Shown: positions 9,614 through 20,626, counted from the first letter of the stretch. The stretch: DNA of 39,667 nucleotides from Alysiella crassa DSM 2578 (GCF_000745955.1 NZ_JQKH01000014.1:1-39667); one strand, 5' to 3'. Translations and numbers: made by a program. The notes: generated from the letters alone by a model not told the origin.

Positions 9614-12600
9614 TCACTCATTTACATACTCATACCAGCCCACTTCATCAAATAAACGCACAATATCCAAACCCTCACGCGCATCCACAATCCGCACGAT
9701 TGAGCCATTTCGCGCCGCCAACGCGGTTTTGATTTCGGGCGTGGGCAAATCCAATGCTACCATATGACTCACAAATGGCTGCTGCTGCGGATTGTCCGAC
9801 ACGCGCATCACATTGCTCAATTGTTCGGCAAAACCTGCGAGCAAATGGTCGCGGTGAACAACCGCGTGTATGCCCGCCGCCGCCATCGCCAATAATGCCG
9901 ACAACGCCGTCTCCAACGAACCGCCGTAAATCCACACATGGCGTGGACTGCGCCACGTCATTTTGTGTTGATAGCCGCGACACGCTGGCAAACTGGCTTC
10001 CGCCAAACGCAGCGTATGCAAACGCACTTGCGCCGCCTGCCCCGCCAAACGCACCCGCGCATCGTGTTCAAAATGGCATTGGGCAATCAAAGTTTCCACC
10101 GTTTGCACAGATTTTTCATTGGCAACGGCTTCGCTACGCAAATGTGGAATGCGCCATGCGCCGTGTCCCAAACTTTGCGCGTAAAAATAGCCCCCCATTT
10201 GTGCGCCCGAACCCGAAAAACCACGTCCACCAAACGGTCGGCTGCCTGCGGCTGGCGACAAAATGCTGCTGTTTAGGAAAATATTGGCGGCTTCCATGCG
10301 ATTGGCGGCGTATTCGCGTATTTCACGAATATGGCTATGCACGGCAAGGCTTAAGGCATAACCTTTGCCGTTGATTTGGTCTATCATGCGCCCCAAATCT
10401 TCGCTGCGGTAGCGGTAAATATGCAAAACGGGGGCAAACATATCGTGTTGCAATTGCTCCAAACCTTTGATTTCCACCAAAGTCGGTGGCACAAACAAAC
10501 CTGTGCCATTGTGGTTTTCAGGCAGCCTTGACTGGTAACAAAAATGCCCCAATGCCGCCATTTTTTGAATATACACACAGGCTTGTTCATAGCTTTCTTC
10601 GTCTATCATCGCACCGACATCGCTGGCGAGTTCCATTGGGTTGCCGACAATCAACTCGTCCATCAAACTTTGTAAGCGATGAATGATGGTGTCGGCTAAC
10701 TCATTGGGTACGCAAACCAATTTGAGCGCATTACCCGTTGTTCCCGTACTCAAAAAGGCAGCCTGAAGAATATCGGCGCACACTTTTTCAGGCTGCACCG
10801 ATAAATCAGCAATCAATACATTTTGTCCGCCCGTAGATGTGGATAAAGCGGGCAAATCCATGCGTTGCGCCAAAGTATGATTAATCAATTTGGCGGTTTC
10901 TGTTTTGCCTGTGAACAACACGCCATTAATGCGGCGGTCGTATGCCAATTCATGCGCTACATCGCCGCCGCCAAGCAATAATTGCGCCGCAGGACAAGGA
11001 ATTCCCGTGTCGTGCAATAATTTAATCGCCCGATACGCAGTCAAACACGCCTGTTCCGCAGGTTTCACAATCACAATATTGCCCACCGCCAACGCCGCAA
11101 TCGTCTGCCCCACCAAAGCCGCCAACGGCGAATCCCACGCGCCAATCACCGCTACCGTTCCCAAAGGCGGGCGTTCCGCACAAATCGTTTCTGCCTGCCG
11201 CGCATAATAGCGACAGTAATCCACCGTTTGACGCACTTCCGACACCGCCGCAGACAGCGTTTTACCTGTTTCACGCACAATTAACGCCATCAATTCGGGC
11301 AACGCCAATTCCAACGCATCCGCGTAAGCATACAAACGCTCTGCTCGTTTTTCGGGCGACACAGACTGCCAACGGCTTTCCACAGCTTTTGCCGCACCCA
11401 CTGTATTGTGTACAAATCGCTTATTGGTAAACGAAGTCGCGCCCACCACATCGCCATAATCGGCGGGATTTTGCACAAAATGCGGTTCTTCGCTGGGCGT
11501 GTTCATCGCCAATAGGGAGACAGCCTGAAAACCGTGTTCCTGCGCCGCATTCATGCGTTCTTGCAAACGCTCTAATACCAAATAATCATTTAAATCCAAA
11601 CCGATGGCATTCAAACGACCTTCATTCAAAAACAAATAACGCGGCAAATCCACATCGGGATTCGGTGCGCCCTGCGTTTCCAACGCCACGTCCAAAGGAC
11701 AACGCGCCAAATCCGCCAACGCCACCGCCGAATCCGCCACATCACACACAAATTCCCCCGCCGAACCGTGCGCCTGCAAACGCGCCGCCACATACGGCAA
11801 CCACGTTTCCATTTCCCCCACAGGCACGGTCAAACGGCAAGCGCGTTCCAATTTTTTGCGCCCCACCACTTGTTCATACAATAAATCGTCTTCGCCAAAG
11901 GCAGCCTGAAACTCAAAGGTTTTCGCTTGCCCCATCGCGTGAATCGCCGCCACCAAATACGCGTCATGCGTGGCAAATTGTGGATACATCACTTCCGCTT
12001 GTTGCAACAACATCCGCGCACACGCCAAATACGCAATACGCATATAATCACGGCGCGTGTACACAGGATAACCATTCAAACCCAATTGTTGCGCACGGCG
12101 GATTTCTTCTTCCCAATCAACGCCTTCAATCAAGCGCACCATCAGCCGCTTTTTGTAACCATACGCCAAAGAATTCAAATATTCCAACACAAAAGGCGCA
12201 GATTTATGCTGCGCTTGCACGGTAAAACCCATGCCGTGATAATCCACCAAACGCGGCTCGCTCACCAATTGCTCAAAAATATCCAATGATAATTCAAGGT
12301 GTTCCGAATACTCCGAGTCCAAACACAGGGGAATGTGATAATCCTTGCCCAATTGAAATAATTTTTTCAATTTGGGCAATAATTCCGTCATCACCCGCCC
12401 TTTTTGCGCGTACTCAAAACGCGGAAACAGAGCCGACAATTTAATCAACAAACCATTCGCCAGCAAAACGCCCACCTTGCCAGCCGCCCGACCCAACGCA
12501 TACACCGCATTCACATAAGTTTGAAAATTCTGTTCCGCTTCTTCTTGCGTGTGCGCTGATTGGCAAAGCAATTGATATTGCACGGTAAAACCTGATTTTT

Positions 12601-13150
12601 CCCATTTGCGCGATACTTTAATCGCTTCTTCTAATTTATCATGAAAAACAAGGTGTTCGTGTAATAATTGAATGGATTGTTCCGTGCGTTTTGCCGCCAA
12701 ACGCAAAGAGGCAGCCTGCGTTTGCACGTCTGCATTGGCGTCAATTTCAATGCTGTTGCGCCGCCAAACCGCCATGTTTTCCAACATAGATTGACTGTAT
12801 TTCCAATAATCTGCCCAATCCGCTACCGCCAAACGCTCTTGTAAAAATGCCAAGGCAGTCGCTTCATCACGCAAATGTGGCAAAATTTGAATCGCCTGAA
12901 TAAAGCCCGCCGCCCCCGCATCACGCGTAGAAAATTGGCGCAATAATGCCGCCGCGCCATTGGCTTTATCGGTTTTATGGCGGATTTTTTCGGCTAATTT
13001 GAACGCCACCGTTTGAGCCTGTTCACGCTCGGCGGCGGTCAGTGTGCCGCGCTCAAACACATCGGCAACCGCTTGAGCTTCATCGCGGCGACACGCAGAC
13101 GCAATGGCACGGCGCAGAGAATTTTGCTGGGATTGGGTGAGCTGAAACAT
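9614..13150 (-). CDS. putA: PutA-like protein (proline dehydrogenase / P5C dehydrogenase homologue) with altered active sites
   Basis: Active PutA oxidises proline to glutamate. The 1178 residues show the full layout: helical arm (1-200), proline dehydrogenase barrel (about 220-470; IKLSA at 236-240, YPQFATH), aldehyde dehydrogenase domain (about 555-1000; KPAEQ at 696-700) and a C-terminal domain. Key residues differ from those known in PutA. ALDH domain: the Asn of AWNFPL is Asp673, the Glu of ETGGQN is Ser772, and the catalytic Cys of GQRCSAL is Gly806 (GTTGNAL). Barrel: the YLVRRL motif is YVAARL (first Arg to Ala456), and LHGMGE near 417-422 is lost. The frame is open throughout, so it is not a simple decayed gene. 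It lacks the ribbon-helix-helix repressor domain. The gene stands alone between repeat-rich spacers. Confidence 0.85.
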   Translation of the reverse strand: MFQLTQSQQNSLRRAIASACRRDEAQAVADVFERGTLTAAEREQAQTVAFKLAEKIRHKTDKANGAAALLRQFSTRDAGAAGFIQAIQILPHLRDEATALAFLQERLAVADWADYWKYSQSMLENMAVWRRNSIEIDANADVQTQAASLRLAAKRTEQSIQLLHEHLVFHDKLEEAIKVSRKWEKSGFTVQYQLLCQSAHTQEEAEQNFQTYVNAVYALGRAAGKVGVLLANGLLIKLSALFPRFEYAQKGRVMTELLPKLKKLFQLGKDYHIPLCLDSEYSEHLELSLDIFEQLVSEPRLVDYHGMGFTVQAQHKSAPFVLEYLNSLAYGYKKRLMVRLIEGVDWEEEIRRAQQLGLNGYPVYTRRDYMRIAYLACARMLLQQAEVMYPQFATHDAYLVAAIHAMGQAKTFEFQAAFGEDDLLYEQVVGRKKLERACRLTVPVGEMETWLPYVAARLQAHGSAGEFVCDVADSAVALADLARCPLDVALETQGAPNPDVDLPRYLFLNEGRLNAIGLDLNDYLVLERLQERMNAAQEHGFQAVSLLAMNTPSEEPHFVQNPADYGDVVGATSFTNKRFVHNTVGAAKAVESRWQSVSPEKRAERLYAYADALELALPELMALIVRETGKTLSAAVSEVRQTVDYCRYYARQAETICAERPPLGTVAVIGAWDSPLAALVGQTIAALAVGNIVIVKPAEQACLTAYRAIKLLHDTGIPCPAAQLLLGGGDVAHELAYDRRINGVLFTGKTETAKLINHTLAQRMDLPALSTSTGGQNVLIADLSVQPEKVCADILQAAFLSTGTTGNALKLVCVPNELADTIIHRLQSLMDELIVGNPMELASDVGAMIDEESYEQACVYIQKMAALGHFCYQSRLPENHNGTGLFVPPTLVEIKGLEQLQHDMFAPVLHIYRYRSEDLGRMIDQINGKGYALSLAVHSHIREIREYAANRMEAANIFLNSSILSPAAGSRPFGGRGFSGSGAQMGGYFYAQSLGHGAWRIPHLRSEAVANEKSVQTVETLIAQCHFEHDARVRLAGQAAQVRLHTLRLAEASLPACRGYQHKMTWRSPRHVWIYGGSLETALSALLAMAAAGIHAVVHRDHLLAGFAEQLSNVMRVSDNPQQQPFVSHMVALDLPTPEIKTALAARNGSIVRIVDAREGLDIVRLFDEVGWYEYVNE

Positions 13151-13324
13151 GGAGCGTTCCTGTGTAAAATCGGGTGAAAATCGGGGCGAATATTAGCGTA
13201 AATTGGGGGGCTTGGCTAACAGAATTTGTGCGATGTGATGGGTTTGCAACACGAAACCGTGTTTGGTTTCAGGCTGCCTTCGCTACCCTACAAAAATGAG
13301 ACTGCCTAAAAAATAACCATTGCC

Positions 13325-13405
13325 GTAGGGTGCGCCGTGCGCACCAAGCGATTGAACAATAAAATTTAATGGGGTGCTGTGTTTGGTGCGCACGGCGCAC
13401 CCTAC
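13325..13405. repeat. GTAGGGTGCGCC palindromic pair bracketed by DUS
   Basis: Left arm GTAGGGTGCGCCGTGCGCACC (a palindrome in itself, given here as its parts GTAGGGTGCGCC and GTGCGCACC) and an inverted right arm ending GCGCACCCTAC enclose about 35 bases. An incomplete DUS lies to the left (about 13269) and a full one to the right (about 13428). Confidence 0.7.
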
Positions 13406-13444
13406 ATATTATTTATCCATACCCAAAGGCAGCCTGAAAAAACA

Positions 13445-13478
13445 AAACCGCCATTTGAATTTATCAAATAGCGGTTTT
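13445..13478 (-). terminator. Hairpin terminator after rplY
   Basis: AAACCGCCATTTGA and TCAAATAGCGGTTTT form an imperfect stem immediately downstream of the rplY stop on the minus strand, with A/T-rich flanks. Confidence 0.6.
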
Positions 13479-13497
13479 ATGCAATCAAATGAATTGA

Positions 13498-14064
13498 TTA
13501 GCGTTTTTTACCTGTAACGGTTGCCACAGCCAAATTGCTGTTGCGTTTCAAAGCAATGCTTTGTACACCAGCAGGATAAGACAAATCAGTCAAATGCAAG
13601 ATGTCGCCAGCCACTACTTTTTCGCAGTCCAATTCCAAAGCGGCAGGAATATTTTTTGGGTCAACCAAGCAGTCAGCCACAGTTACCAACAAAGACACGC
13701 GACCAGATTGCAATTTCACCGCGTGAGATTTTTCTGCGTTCACGATGTGGATAGGCAATTTGATGCGCACAGGTTGGTTCACATCAATTGCTTGGAAGTC
13801 AATGTGGGTTACTTGGCGTTTTACGGGGTGCATTTGGTAATCGCGTACAATCACGTCTTGCTCTTTACCATCAATGCTCAATTTCAACACTTGCGTGAAG
13901 AAAGATTCTTTTTGCAATGCGTAGAACATTTCTTTGTGATCTACAGCAATCGCTTTGGTTTCACCCAAACCGTATACCACGGCAGGCACTTTGTTGTCAT
14001 GACGCAGGCGGCGGCTCGCACCAGTACCTTGCTCTGAACGAATGGTTGCTTGAATAACAGTCAT
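13498..14064 (-). CDS. rplY: 50S ribosomal protein L25, long (CTC) form
   Basis: Binds 5S rRNA in the central protuberance of the large subunit. The N-terminal part ([20 protein letters not shown]) is the L25 5S-binding domain and the C-terminal part, with [25 protein letters not shown], is the TL5/CTC extension; 188 residues match the long general-stress form. The start ATG at 14064 follows AAGGAATTAAC, a good ribosome site. It lies downstream of prs on the same strand, as in Neisseria; a DUS pair separates the two, so rplY probably has its own promoter or depends on read-through. Confidence 0.95.
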   Translation of the reverse strand: MTVIQATIRSEQGTGASRRLRHDNKVPAVVYGLGETKAIAVDHKEMFYALQKESFFTQVLKLSIDGKEQDVIVRDYQMHPVKRQVTHIDFQAIDVNQPVRIKLPIHIVNAEKSHAVKLQSGRVSLLVTVADCLVDPKNIPAALELDCEKVVAGDILHLTDLSYPAGVQSIALKRNSNLAVATVTGKKR

Positions 14065-14144
14065 GTTAATTCCTTAAAATAATCAAAGGGTTTATTAAAA
14101 AATACATTGCTACCGAGCTGCGACCAACTCTGCAATGCAATAAA

Positions 14145-14175
14145 CAGGCAGCCTGAAACCCTTTCAGGCTGCCTG
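14145..14175 (-). terminator. DUS-pair hairpin between prs and rplY
   Basis: Two inverted DUS copies separated by three bases lie just after the prs stop on the minus strand. It should terminate or attenuate prs transcription before rplY. Confidence 0.7.
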
Positions 14176-14194
14176 AAATTCAAAACGGGGTATT

Positions 14195-15178
14195 TTACAA
14201 TAAAACTAATGAATTGTGGTGCATTAAATCTTCATTAAAGAGATAAGACACGGATTCTTCATTAGAAATTCGTCTTACCGTTTCCGCCAACAAGCTGGCT
14301 AACGATACTTGACGAATGCGCGGACAGGCTTTGGCGGCTTGCGATAATGGAATGGTGTCGGTAATCACCACTTGGTCAATGTCGGAAGTATTCAAACGCT
14401 CCACCGCGCCACCCGAAAATACCGCGTGGGTGGCGTAAGCCAAAACACGTTCCGCGCCGCGTTCTTTGAGTGCGGAAGCGGCTTTACACAATGTGTTGGC
14501 GGTATCAATCATGTCATCCACCAGCAAACAGGTTTTGCCTTGCACATCGCCGATAATATTCATCACTTCGGCAACATTGGCTTTGGGGCGGCGTTTGTCA
14601 ATAATCGCCAAATCGCTTCCCAACATTTTCGCCACCGCACGGGCGCGTACCACGCCACCAATATCGGGGCTAACCACCATCAGGTTTTCAATGCGTTGCG
14701 ACATAATGTCGTGGGTTAAAATCGGGGTAGCGTAAATATTGTCCACAGGAATATTGAAGAAACCTTGAATTTGGTCGGCGTGCAAATCCACCGTTAAAAC
14801 GCGGTCAATGCCAGCCGCTTCCAACATATTTGCCACCAATTTGGCAGAAATCGGCACACGCGCAGAGCGTGGACGGCGGTCTTGTCGCGCATAACCAAAA
14901 TAGGGAATGGCGGCGGTAATGCGTCCTGCGGAAGCGCGGCGCAATGCGTCTGCCATTGTCAAAATTTCCATCAGATTGTCATTGGTGGGGGCGCAGGTGG
15001 GTTGCAGAATAAACACGTCTCGTCCGCGCACATTTTCCAGTAATTCTACGGCGATTTCGCCATCGGAAAATTTTTTCACAGACGCATTGCCCAGTGTTGT
15101 GTCAAGATGTTTGGCGACGCGTTCCGCCATTTCGGGATTGGCATTGCCTGTAAATACCATTAAGCTATCATTAGCCAT
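14195..15178 (-). CDS. prs: Ribose-phosphate pyrophosphokinase (PRPP synthase)
   Basis: Makes PRPP from ribose 5-phosphate and ATP, the precursor of nucleotides, histidine, tryptophan and [24 protein letters not shown] is the N-terminus expected in this family; [14 protein letters not shown] is the catalytic flexible loop region, and [11 protein letters not shown] is the PRPP-binding loop. The frame is open further upstream to 15286, but starting at the ATG at 15178 gives the usual 327 residues and has a strong ribosome site (AGGTGAAGAAGAA). The gene is followed by rplY, the usual neisserial neighbour. The leader upstream contains DUS and nested repeats. Confidence 0.96.
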   Translation of the reverse strand: MANDSLMVFTGNANPEMAERVAKHLDTTLGNASVKKFSDGEIAVELLENVRGRDVFILQPTCAPTNDNLMEILTMADALRRASAGRITAAIPYFGYARQDRRPRSARVPISAKLVANMLEAAGIDRVLTVDLHADQIQGFFNIPVDNIYATPILTHDIMSQRIENLMVVSPDIGGVVRARAVAKMLGSDLAIIDKRRPKANVAEVMNIIGDVQGKTCLLVDDMIDTANTLCKAASALKERGAERVLAYATHAVFSGGAVERLNTSDIDQVVITDTIPLSQAAKACPRIRQVSLASLLAETVRRISNEESVSYLFNEDLMHHNSLVLL

Positions 15179-15435
15179 TTCTTCTTCACCTGATTGATTT
15201 GGTTTGGTTTTTAGATTGGGAAACATGGTGTTACCCTTTCGTTTGGGGAGAATAGATTGCCCTTGTGGGGCGGAGGTATTATACAAGATTGAGTTAATTT
15301 CTGTGAAGATAAGTACGGTTTCAGGCTGCCTGAAAGTGGGTTTTCTGCTATTATTTCGCGGTTTTTTTGTGAAAGTTAAATTGTGGGTTTCAGACTGCCT
15401 TTTGGCTACACGGCAATGGATTGAACCACCAAAAT

Positions 15436-15678
15436 GTAGGTTGCGCCGTGCGCACCAAACTAGGGGCTAATGACAATTTGGGCGCGGAGTTGGTTTTTCA
15501 GGCAAAATTGTCAAATTCAAGGAAAAAATGTGAGCCAATGCCGCCCATTGGCGAATATTTTTGACGCAGAAGTTGGCGATTTTGACGAAAAAACAACCGC
15601 GAAACGAATTGTCATTAGCCCCTAGCGGTCATCATATTTTAATAGTATTGTGAATTTGCTAGGCAAGGCGCACCCTAC
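15436..15678. repeat. GTAGGGTGCG palindromic pair interrupted by a miniature element
   Basis: The left arm (GTAGGTTGCGCCGTGCGCACC in two parts, 15436-15456) and the right arm (GGCGCACCCTAC, ending 15678) belong to the palindromic family seen elsewhere, but they are 200 bases apart because a 166-base element sits between them. Outer DUS copies flank the whole. Confidence 0.6.
15460..15625. mobile_element. Miniature inverted-repeat element (166 bp, no coding capacity)
   Basis: The ends are perfect 19-base inverted repeats, CTAGGGGCTAATGACAATT, at 15460-15478 and its complement at 15607-15625. The pairing extends inward less perfectly (CGCGGAGTTGGTTTTTC against GAAAAAACAACCGCG). No protein could be encoded. 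Ends beginning GGGGCT are reminiscent of IS1016/IS1595-type elements, so a transposase of that group elsewhere in the genome might move it; this is inference. No clear 8-base target duplication is seen. Confidence 0.75.
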
Positions 15679-15732
15679 ATTTATTTTGCTGCATCACTTT
15701 CAGGCAGCCTGAAAACGCATTCCCCCTTTTAA

Positions 15733-17034
<1,302 letters not shown>

Positions 17035-17042
17035 ATTGAATG

Positions 17043-17175
17043 TTCAGGCTGCCTGAATGTGTAAGGTGCGCCGTGCGCACCAAATGGCTGGAATCATTGA
17101 AATATTGCGGTGGGTTTGGTACGCACGGCGCACCCTACTGTTATTTTTACCGCGTATTATCAGGCAGCCTGAAAA
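17043..17175. repeat. GTAAGGTGCGCC palindromic pair between two DUS
   Basis: A DUS (about 17043-17057) is followed by the pair 17061-17138 (left arm GTAAGGTGCGCCGTGCG, right arm TACGCACGGCGCACC) and then a second DUS (about 17160-17174). The right arm begins with the TACGCAC variant and ends with the GGCGCACCC variant, a mixture of two subtypes. Confidence 0.7.
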
Positions 17176-17206
17176 CCCATTTCATCATATTTAAGGAAAT
17201 AAAATC

Positions 17207-17536
17207 ATGAGTTTAATTATTGAAGATTTGATTGTTGGCACGGGCGCGGAAGCCGTCAAAGGCAAAGACATCAGCGTCCACTACACAGGTTGGCTGACCG
17301 ATGGCACGAAATTTGACAGCAGCCTTGACCGCCGCCAACCGTTCACCATCACATTGGGCGCGGGCGAAGTGATTCAAGGCTGGGACGAAGGTTTCGGCGG
17401 CATGAAAGTGGGCGGCAAACGCAAATTAACCATTCCACCCGAAATGGGCTACGGCAGCCGCGCGGTGGGCGGCGGTTTGATTCCTGCCAATTCTACTTTG
17501 GTGTTTGAAGTAGAATTATTATATGTGTATGAATAA
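17207..17536 (+). CDS. FKBP-type peptidyl-prolyl cis-trans isomerase
   Basis: Catalyses prolyl isomerisation during protein folding. The 109 residues are a single FKBP domain: [16 protein letters not shown] (25-40), [18 protein letters not shown] (46-63), [15 protein letters not shown] (about 69-83) and the closing strand [11 protein letters not shown] are all present and hydrophobic pocket residues look intact. There is no signal peptide, so it should be cytosolic, in contrast to the exported FkpA/Mip types. The ATG at 17207 follows AAGGAAATAAA, a good ribosome site. A DUS-pair terminator follows directly. Confidence 0.95.
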   Translation: MSLIIEDLIVGTGAEAVKGKDISVHYTGWLTDGTKFDSSLDRRQPFTITLGAGEVIQGWDEGFGGMKVGGKRKLTIPPEMGYGSRAVGGGLIPANSTLVFEVELLYVYE

Positions 17537-17554
17537 TCATCATAAATAATTAAA

Positions 17555-17588
17555 TCAGGCAGCCTGAAAATTGTTCAGGCTGCCTGAA
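17555..17588 (+). terminator. DUS-pair terminator after the FKBP gene
   Basis: Two complete DUS copies in inverted orientation, four bases apart, about 20 bases after the stop codon. Confidence 0.8.
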
Positions 17589-17692
17589 TACTTTGATGAG
17601 ACACCAAAATGTAAACAAAATTTAACGCCCAAACCCCACCCGAAACCGCTATAATCAAACCCATTACTCATCATTACAATAGTTTCCCCATC

Positions 17693-19576
17693 ATGAACAC
17701 GCCCCTGCTAGACAACATCAATTCCCCCAAAGACTTACGCGAACTCCCCTTGGAAAAATTGCCCCAACTCGCCGCAGAATTACGCGAATTTTTATTAGAC
17801 AGCGTGGGCAAAACAGGCGGACATTTCGCCAGCAATTTGGGCGTGATTGAACTCACCATCGCCCTGCATTATGTGTACGACACCCCCCACGACCATTTGG
17901 TGTGGGACGTGGGACACCAATCCTATCCCCACAAAATCTTAACAGGTCGCAAAAACCGCATGAATACCATCCGCCAATACGGTGGCTTGGCAGGTTTCCC
18001 CAAACGCAGTGAAAGTGAATACGATGATTTCGGCGTGGGGCATTCGTCCACATCTATTGGCGCGGCTTTGGGCATGGCAGTGGCGGATAAATTATCGGGC
18101 AACACGGCGCGTAGCGTGGCGATTATCGGCGATGGTGCCATGACCGCAGGACAAGCCTTTGAAGCCCTAAACTGCGCGGGCGATATGGACGCGAATTTAC
18201 TCGTCATTTTAAATGACAATGAAATGTCCATTTCGCCCAATGTAGGCGCGTTGCCCAAATATTTAGCCAGCCATGTGTTGAGCGATATGCGCGGCGTGTT
18301 ACACGAATTAAAACACCAATCCGCCAGAGTGTTGGACAGATTGCCCAGCATGAAAGAAATCGCCGAAAAAGCCGAAAATAAATTCAAAGCCATCGCCCAC
18401 GAAGGCGAACACATTAAACAATCTTTGTCGTTATTTGAAAATTTTGGTTTTGATTACACGGGCGCGGTTGATGGACACGATGTGATTCAACTGGTTGAAT
18501 TATTAAGAGAATTACGCCAACGCAAAGGTGCACAATTGCTCCACATCATCACGAAAAAAGGCAATGGCTACAAACTCGCCGAAAATGACCCCGTGAAATA
18601 CCACGCCATCGGCAAAACACCAGCCGCCGAAACTTCAGGCAGCCTGAAAACCCCAGTCGCCCCCCCCCCAACATACACCCAAGTCTTTGGCAAATGGTTG
18701 TGCGACCAAGCCGCCGCCGATTCGCGTTTAGTTGCCATCACCCCCGCCATGCGCGAAGGCAGCGGTTTGGTGGAATTTGAGCAACAATTCCCTACCCGCT
18801 ATTTTGACGTGGGCATTGCCGAACAACACGCGGTTACGTTTGCCGCAGGTTTGGCGTGTCAGGGCGCGAAACCTGTGGTGGCGATTTACTCCACTTTCTT
18901 GCAACGCGGCTACGACCAATTATTACACGATGTCGCGCTGCAAAATTTGCCCGTGCTGTTTGCCATTGACCGTGCAGGCATTGTCGGTGCTGATGGCCCA
19001 ACCCATGCAGGCGCGTACGATTTAAGTTTCCTGCGTTGCGTACCGAATATGGTGATTGCTGCCCCATCTGATGAAAACGAATGTCGCCTTTTATTATCAA
19101 CGTGTTACCAATTAGACCAGCCTACCGCCGTGCGTTATCCACGCGGTTCGGGTTGTGGCGCGGAAATTTCAGGCAGCCTGCAAACCGTGCCAGTCGGCAA
19201 AGGCGTGATTCGCAAACAGGGCGAGAAAATCGCCATCATTGGCTTTGGCAGCATGGTTCAGGCTGCCTTGACGGTGGCAGAAACGGTGAATGCGACTGTA
19301 GCCGATATGCGTTTTGTGAAACCATTGGATATTGATTTAATTGTAGAATTAGCCCAATCCCACGATTACCTTGTCTGCGTGGAAGAAAACGCGCAAGCGG
19401 GCGGCGCAGGCAGCGCGGTTTTGGAAACACTCGCCGAACACGGCTGCCTGAAACCCACTTTACTGTGCGCCATTCCCGACATCGTTACCGAACACGGCGA
19501 CAGCGCGAAAATCTTGGACGATTTGGGATTAAGCGCAGAAAAATTATTGGCAAAAATTCAAGCATTTGTGAAATAA
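17693..19576 (+). CDS. dxs: 1-deoxy-D-xylulose-5-phosphate synthase (DXS)
   Basis: Thiamine-diphosphate enzyme joining pyruvate and glyceraldehyde 3-phosphate, entry to the MEP isoprenoid pathway and to thiamine and pyridoxal synthesis. [10 protein letters not shown] (41-50) has the catalytic-region His; GDGAMTAG (146-153) begins the thiamine-diphosphate motif, ending [20 protein letters not shown] marks the pyrimidine domain. Length 627 is normal. A DUS encoding SGSLK lies in the linker before the second domain, directly followed by a run of ten C (18660-18669) reading as Ala-Pro-Pro-Pro around residue 323. A second partial DUS encodes SGSLQ. Such a C run is prone to slippage and would shift the frame of an essential gene. 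The start ATG at 17693 has no strong ribosome site. Confidence 0.96.
   Translation: MNTPLLDNINSPKDLRELPLEKLPQLAAELREFLLDSVGKTGGHFASNLGVIELTIALHYVYDTPHDHLVWDVGHQSYPHKILTGRKNRMNTIRQYGGLAGFPKRSESEYDDFGVGHSSTSIGAALGMAVADKLSGNTARSVAIIGDGAMTAGQAFEALNCAGDMDANLLVILNDNEMSISPNVGALPKYLASHVLSDMRGVLHELKHQSARVLDRLPSMKEIAEKAENKFKAIAHEGEHIKQSLSLFENFGFDYTGAVDGHDVIQLVELLRELRQRKGAQLLHIITKKGNGYKLAENDPVKYHAIGKTPAAETSGSLKTPVAPPPTYTQVFGKWLCDQAAADSRLVAITPAMREGSGLVEFEQQFPTRYFDVGIAEQHAVTFAAGLACQGAKPVVAIYSTFLQRGYDQLLHDVALQNLPVLFAIDRAGIVGADGPTHAGAYDLSFLRCVPNMVIAAPSDENECRLLLSTCYQLDQPTAVRYPRGSGCGAEISGSLQTVPVGKGVIRKQGEKIAIIGFGSMVQAALTVAETVNATVADMRFVKPLDIDLIVELAQSHDYLVCVEENAQAGGAGSAVLETLAEHGCLKPTLLCAIPDIVTEHGDSAKILDDLGLSAEKLLAKIQAFVK
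18660..18669 (+). repeat. Homopolymeric C10 tract inside dxs
   Basis: Ten consecutive C lie within codons 323-326, between the N-terminal and pyrimidine-binding domains, immediately downstream of an in-frame DUS. Tracts of this kind mediate phase variation in Neisseriaceae surface genes but are unusual in a housekeeping gene. Confidence 0.9.
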
Positions 19577-19596
19577 AAATATTCAGGCTGCCTTGA

Positions 19597-19775
19597 GCTT
19601 TCAGGCAGCTTTTCGGTACACGACAAAATTGCGGGTGGCGTAGGCTGGTGGTAAGTGTCGCCCCAAGCGACACGCCCCCCAGCAACCCCAAAGAGGGTGG
19701 AGCTGGGTGCATTCCGCTACACTTCATTTACCCCAGCCTACGAAAAAATGTCGTGTACTGCAAGGCAGCCTGAAA
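19597..19775. repeat. Composite repeat with TACACGACAA ends and a GTGTCGC hairpin core (copy B)
   Basis: A DUS-like stretch at about 19600 is followed by GGTACACGACAAAATT (19615-19630). The right end is TGTCGTGTACTG (19750-19760) followed by AGGCAGCCTGAAA. An inner inverted repeat CGTAGGCTGG / CCAGCCTACG and a hairpin GTGTCGC-CCCAA-GCGACAC form the core. The core differs from copies A and C although the ends agree. It separates dxs from the DUF72 gene. Confidence 0.7.
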
Positions 19776-19798
19776 ATAATTTCCTATTCAAAATCAAT

Positions 19799-20626
19799 AT
19801 GAAACACATCTACATCGGCACAGGTGCTTACAGCGACACGGATTTATTGGGAACCCTGTATCCACACGGCACGAAAAGCGGCGATTTTCTGCACCATTAC
19901 GCGCAACATTATGATTGTGTTGAGATTAACAGCACATTCCACGCGCCGATTGGACAAAAAGCCCTGCTCGGCATGTTGGACAAAGCCGCAGGGCGATTGA
20001 AATTTTCCTTGAAATTGCACCAAGATTTCAGCCACCAACGCACCGCCACCGCCGAACAAGCCCACGCTTTTTTACAAGCGGTTCAGCCACTTGGCGAAAA
20101 TTTGGCGCATTTGTTTGTGCAATTTCCGCACAGTTTTGAGCGCACGCCAGCCAATCGGCGTTATTTGGGCGAATTGTGCGCGTGGTTTGAGGGCTATCCT
20201 TTGGTACTGGAATTTCGTTCGCCAACTTGGCACGTTGAGCCAGTTTTCGCGCATTTTCAGGCTGCCAAGTCTTTGATTTGGTGCAATTTAGACAATCCGA
20301 CCCATATTGGTTTGCCCAACACGCCCTTTTGGACAAATGCGCGTACCGCCTATTTTCGCCTGCACGGTCGCAACCCAAATTGGTGGCAAGCCCAATCCGC
20401 CAGCCAACGCCATGACTACCGCTACACCGACAGCGAATTGAAAACTTTGGCAGAAATGCTGTTCAGACAGCGTGATGATTTTGATGAACTGTTTATCTAT
20501 TTCCAAAACACCACGCAAAGCCATTCGTTTTACAATATTCCTGTTTTGAAGGGGTATTTGGCGGAATGGGGGTTTTCTGTCAAAACGCCAAATATTGAGA
20601 TGGAAAGGCAGGGGAGTTTGTTTTAA
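19799..20626 (+). CDS. DUF72 (YecE-family) protein
   Basis: Member of the DUF72 family, TIM-barrel-like proteins of unknown function. The start [13 protein letters not shown] and the segments [58 protein letters not shown] and [13 protein letters not shown] are the ordered conserved blocks of the family. The 275 residues fit. I choose the ATG at 19799 because upstream in-frame codons are repeat sequence (copy B); the ribosome site is poor. Its stop codon shares the bases TTAA with the stop of the convergent HNH endonuclease gene, with no terminator or DUS in between. The restriction-modification operon ends against this gene. Confidence 0.88.
   Translation: MKHIYIGTGAYSDTDLLGTLYPHGTKSGDFLHHYAQHYDCVEINSTFHAPIGQKALLGMLDKAAGRLKFSLKLHQDFSHQRTATAEQAHAFLQAVQPLGENLAHLFVQFPHSFERTPANRRYLGELCAWFEGYPLVLEFRSPTWHVEPVFAHFQAAKSLIWCNLDNPTHIGLPNTPFWTNARTAYFRLHGRNPNWWQAQSASQRHDYRYTDSELKTLAEMLFRQRDDFDELFIYFQNTTQSHSFYNIPVLKGYLAEWGFSVKTPNIEMERQGSLF

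Larger units (their letters stand above)
13151..13497. other. Intergenic region between rplY and the putA-like gene
   Basis: No gene is seen. It holds the upstream region of the putA-like gene (to about 13250), partial DUS copies around 13267-13310, a palindromic pair at 13325-13405, a DUS at about 13428, and a hairpin (AAACCGCCATTTGA / TCAAATAGCGGTTTT, 13445-13478) just after the rplY stop that is a likely rplY terminator. Confidence 0.6.

Noticed and set aside
9614-13150. putA as a decayed pseudogene
   Set aside because: No stop or frameshift in 1178 codons and all domains are present in order; loss of specific catalytic residues fits a pseudoenzyme better than random decay, although it cannot be proved from one sequence.
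14195-15286. prs starting at 15286 (363 residues)
   Set aside because: The extra 36 residues do not resemble PRPP synthase; the internal ATG at 15178 has a strong ribosome site and gives the usual 327 residues.
19655-19798. N-terminal extension of the DUF72 protein
   Set aside because: The upstream in-frame sequence is the composite repeat copy B; the conserved family start begins at the ATG at 19799.
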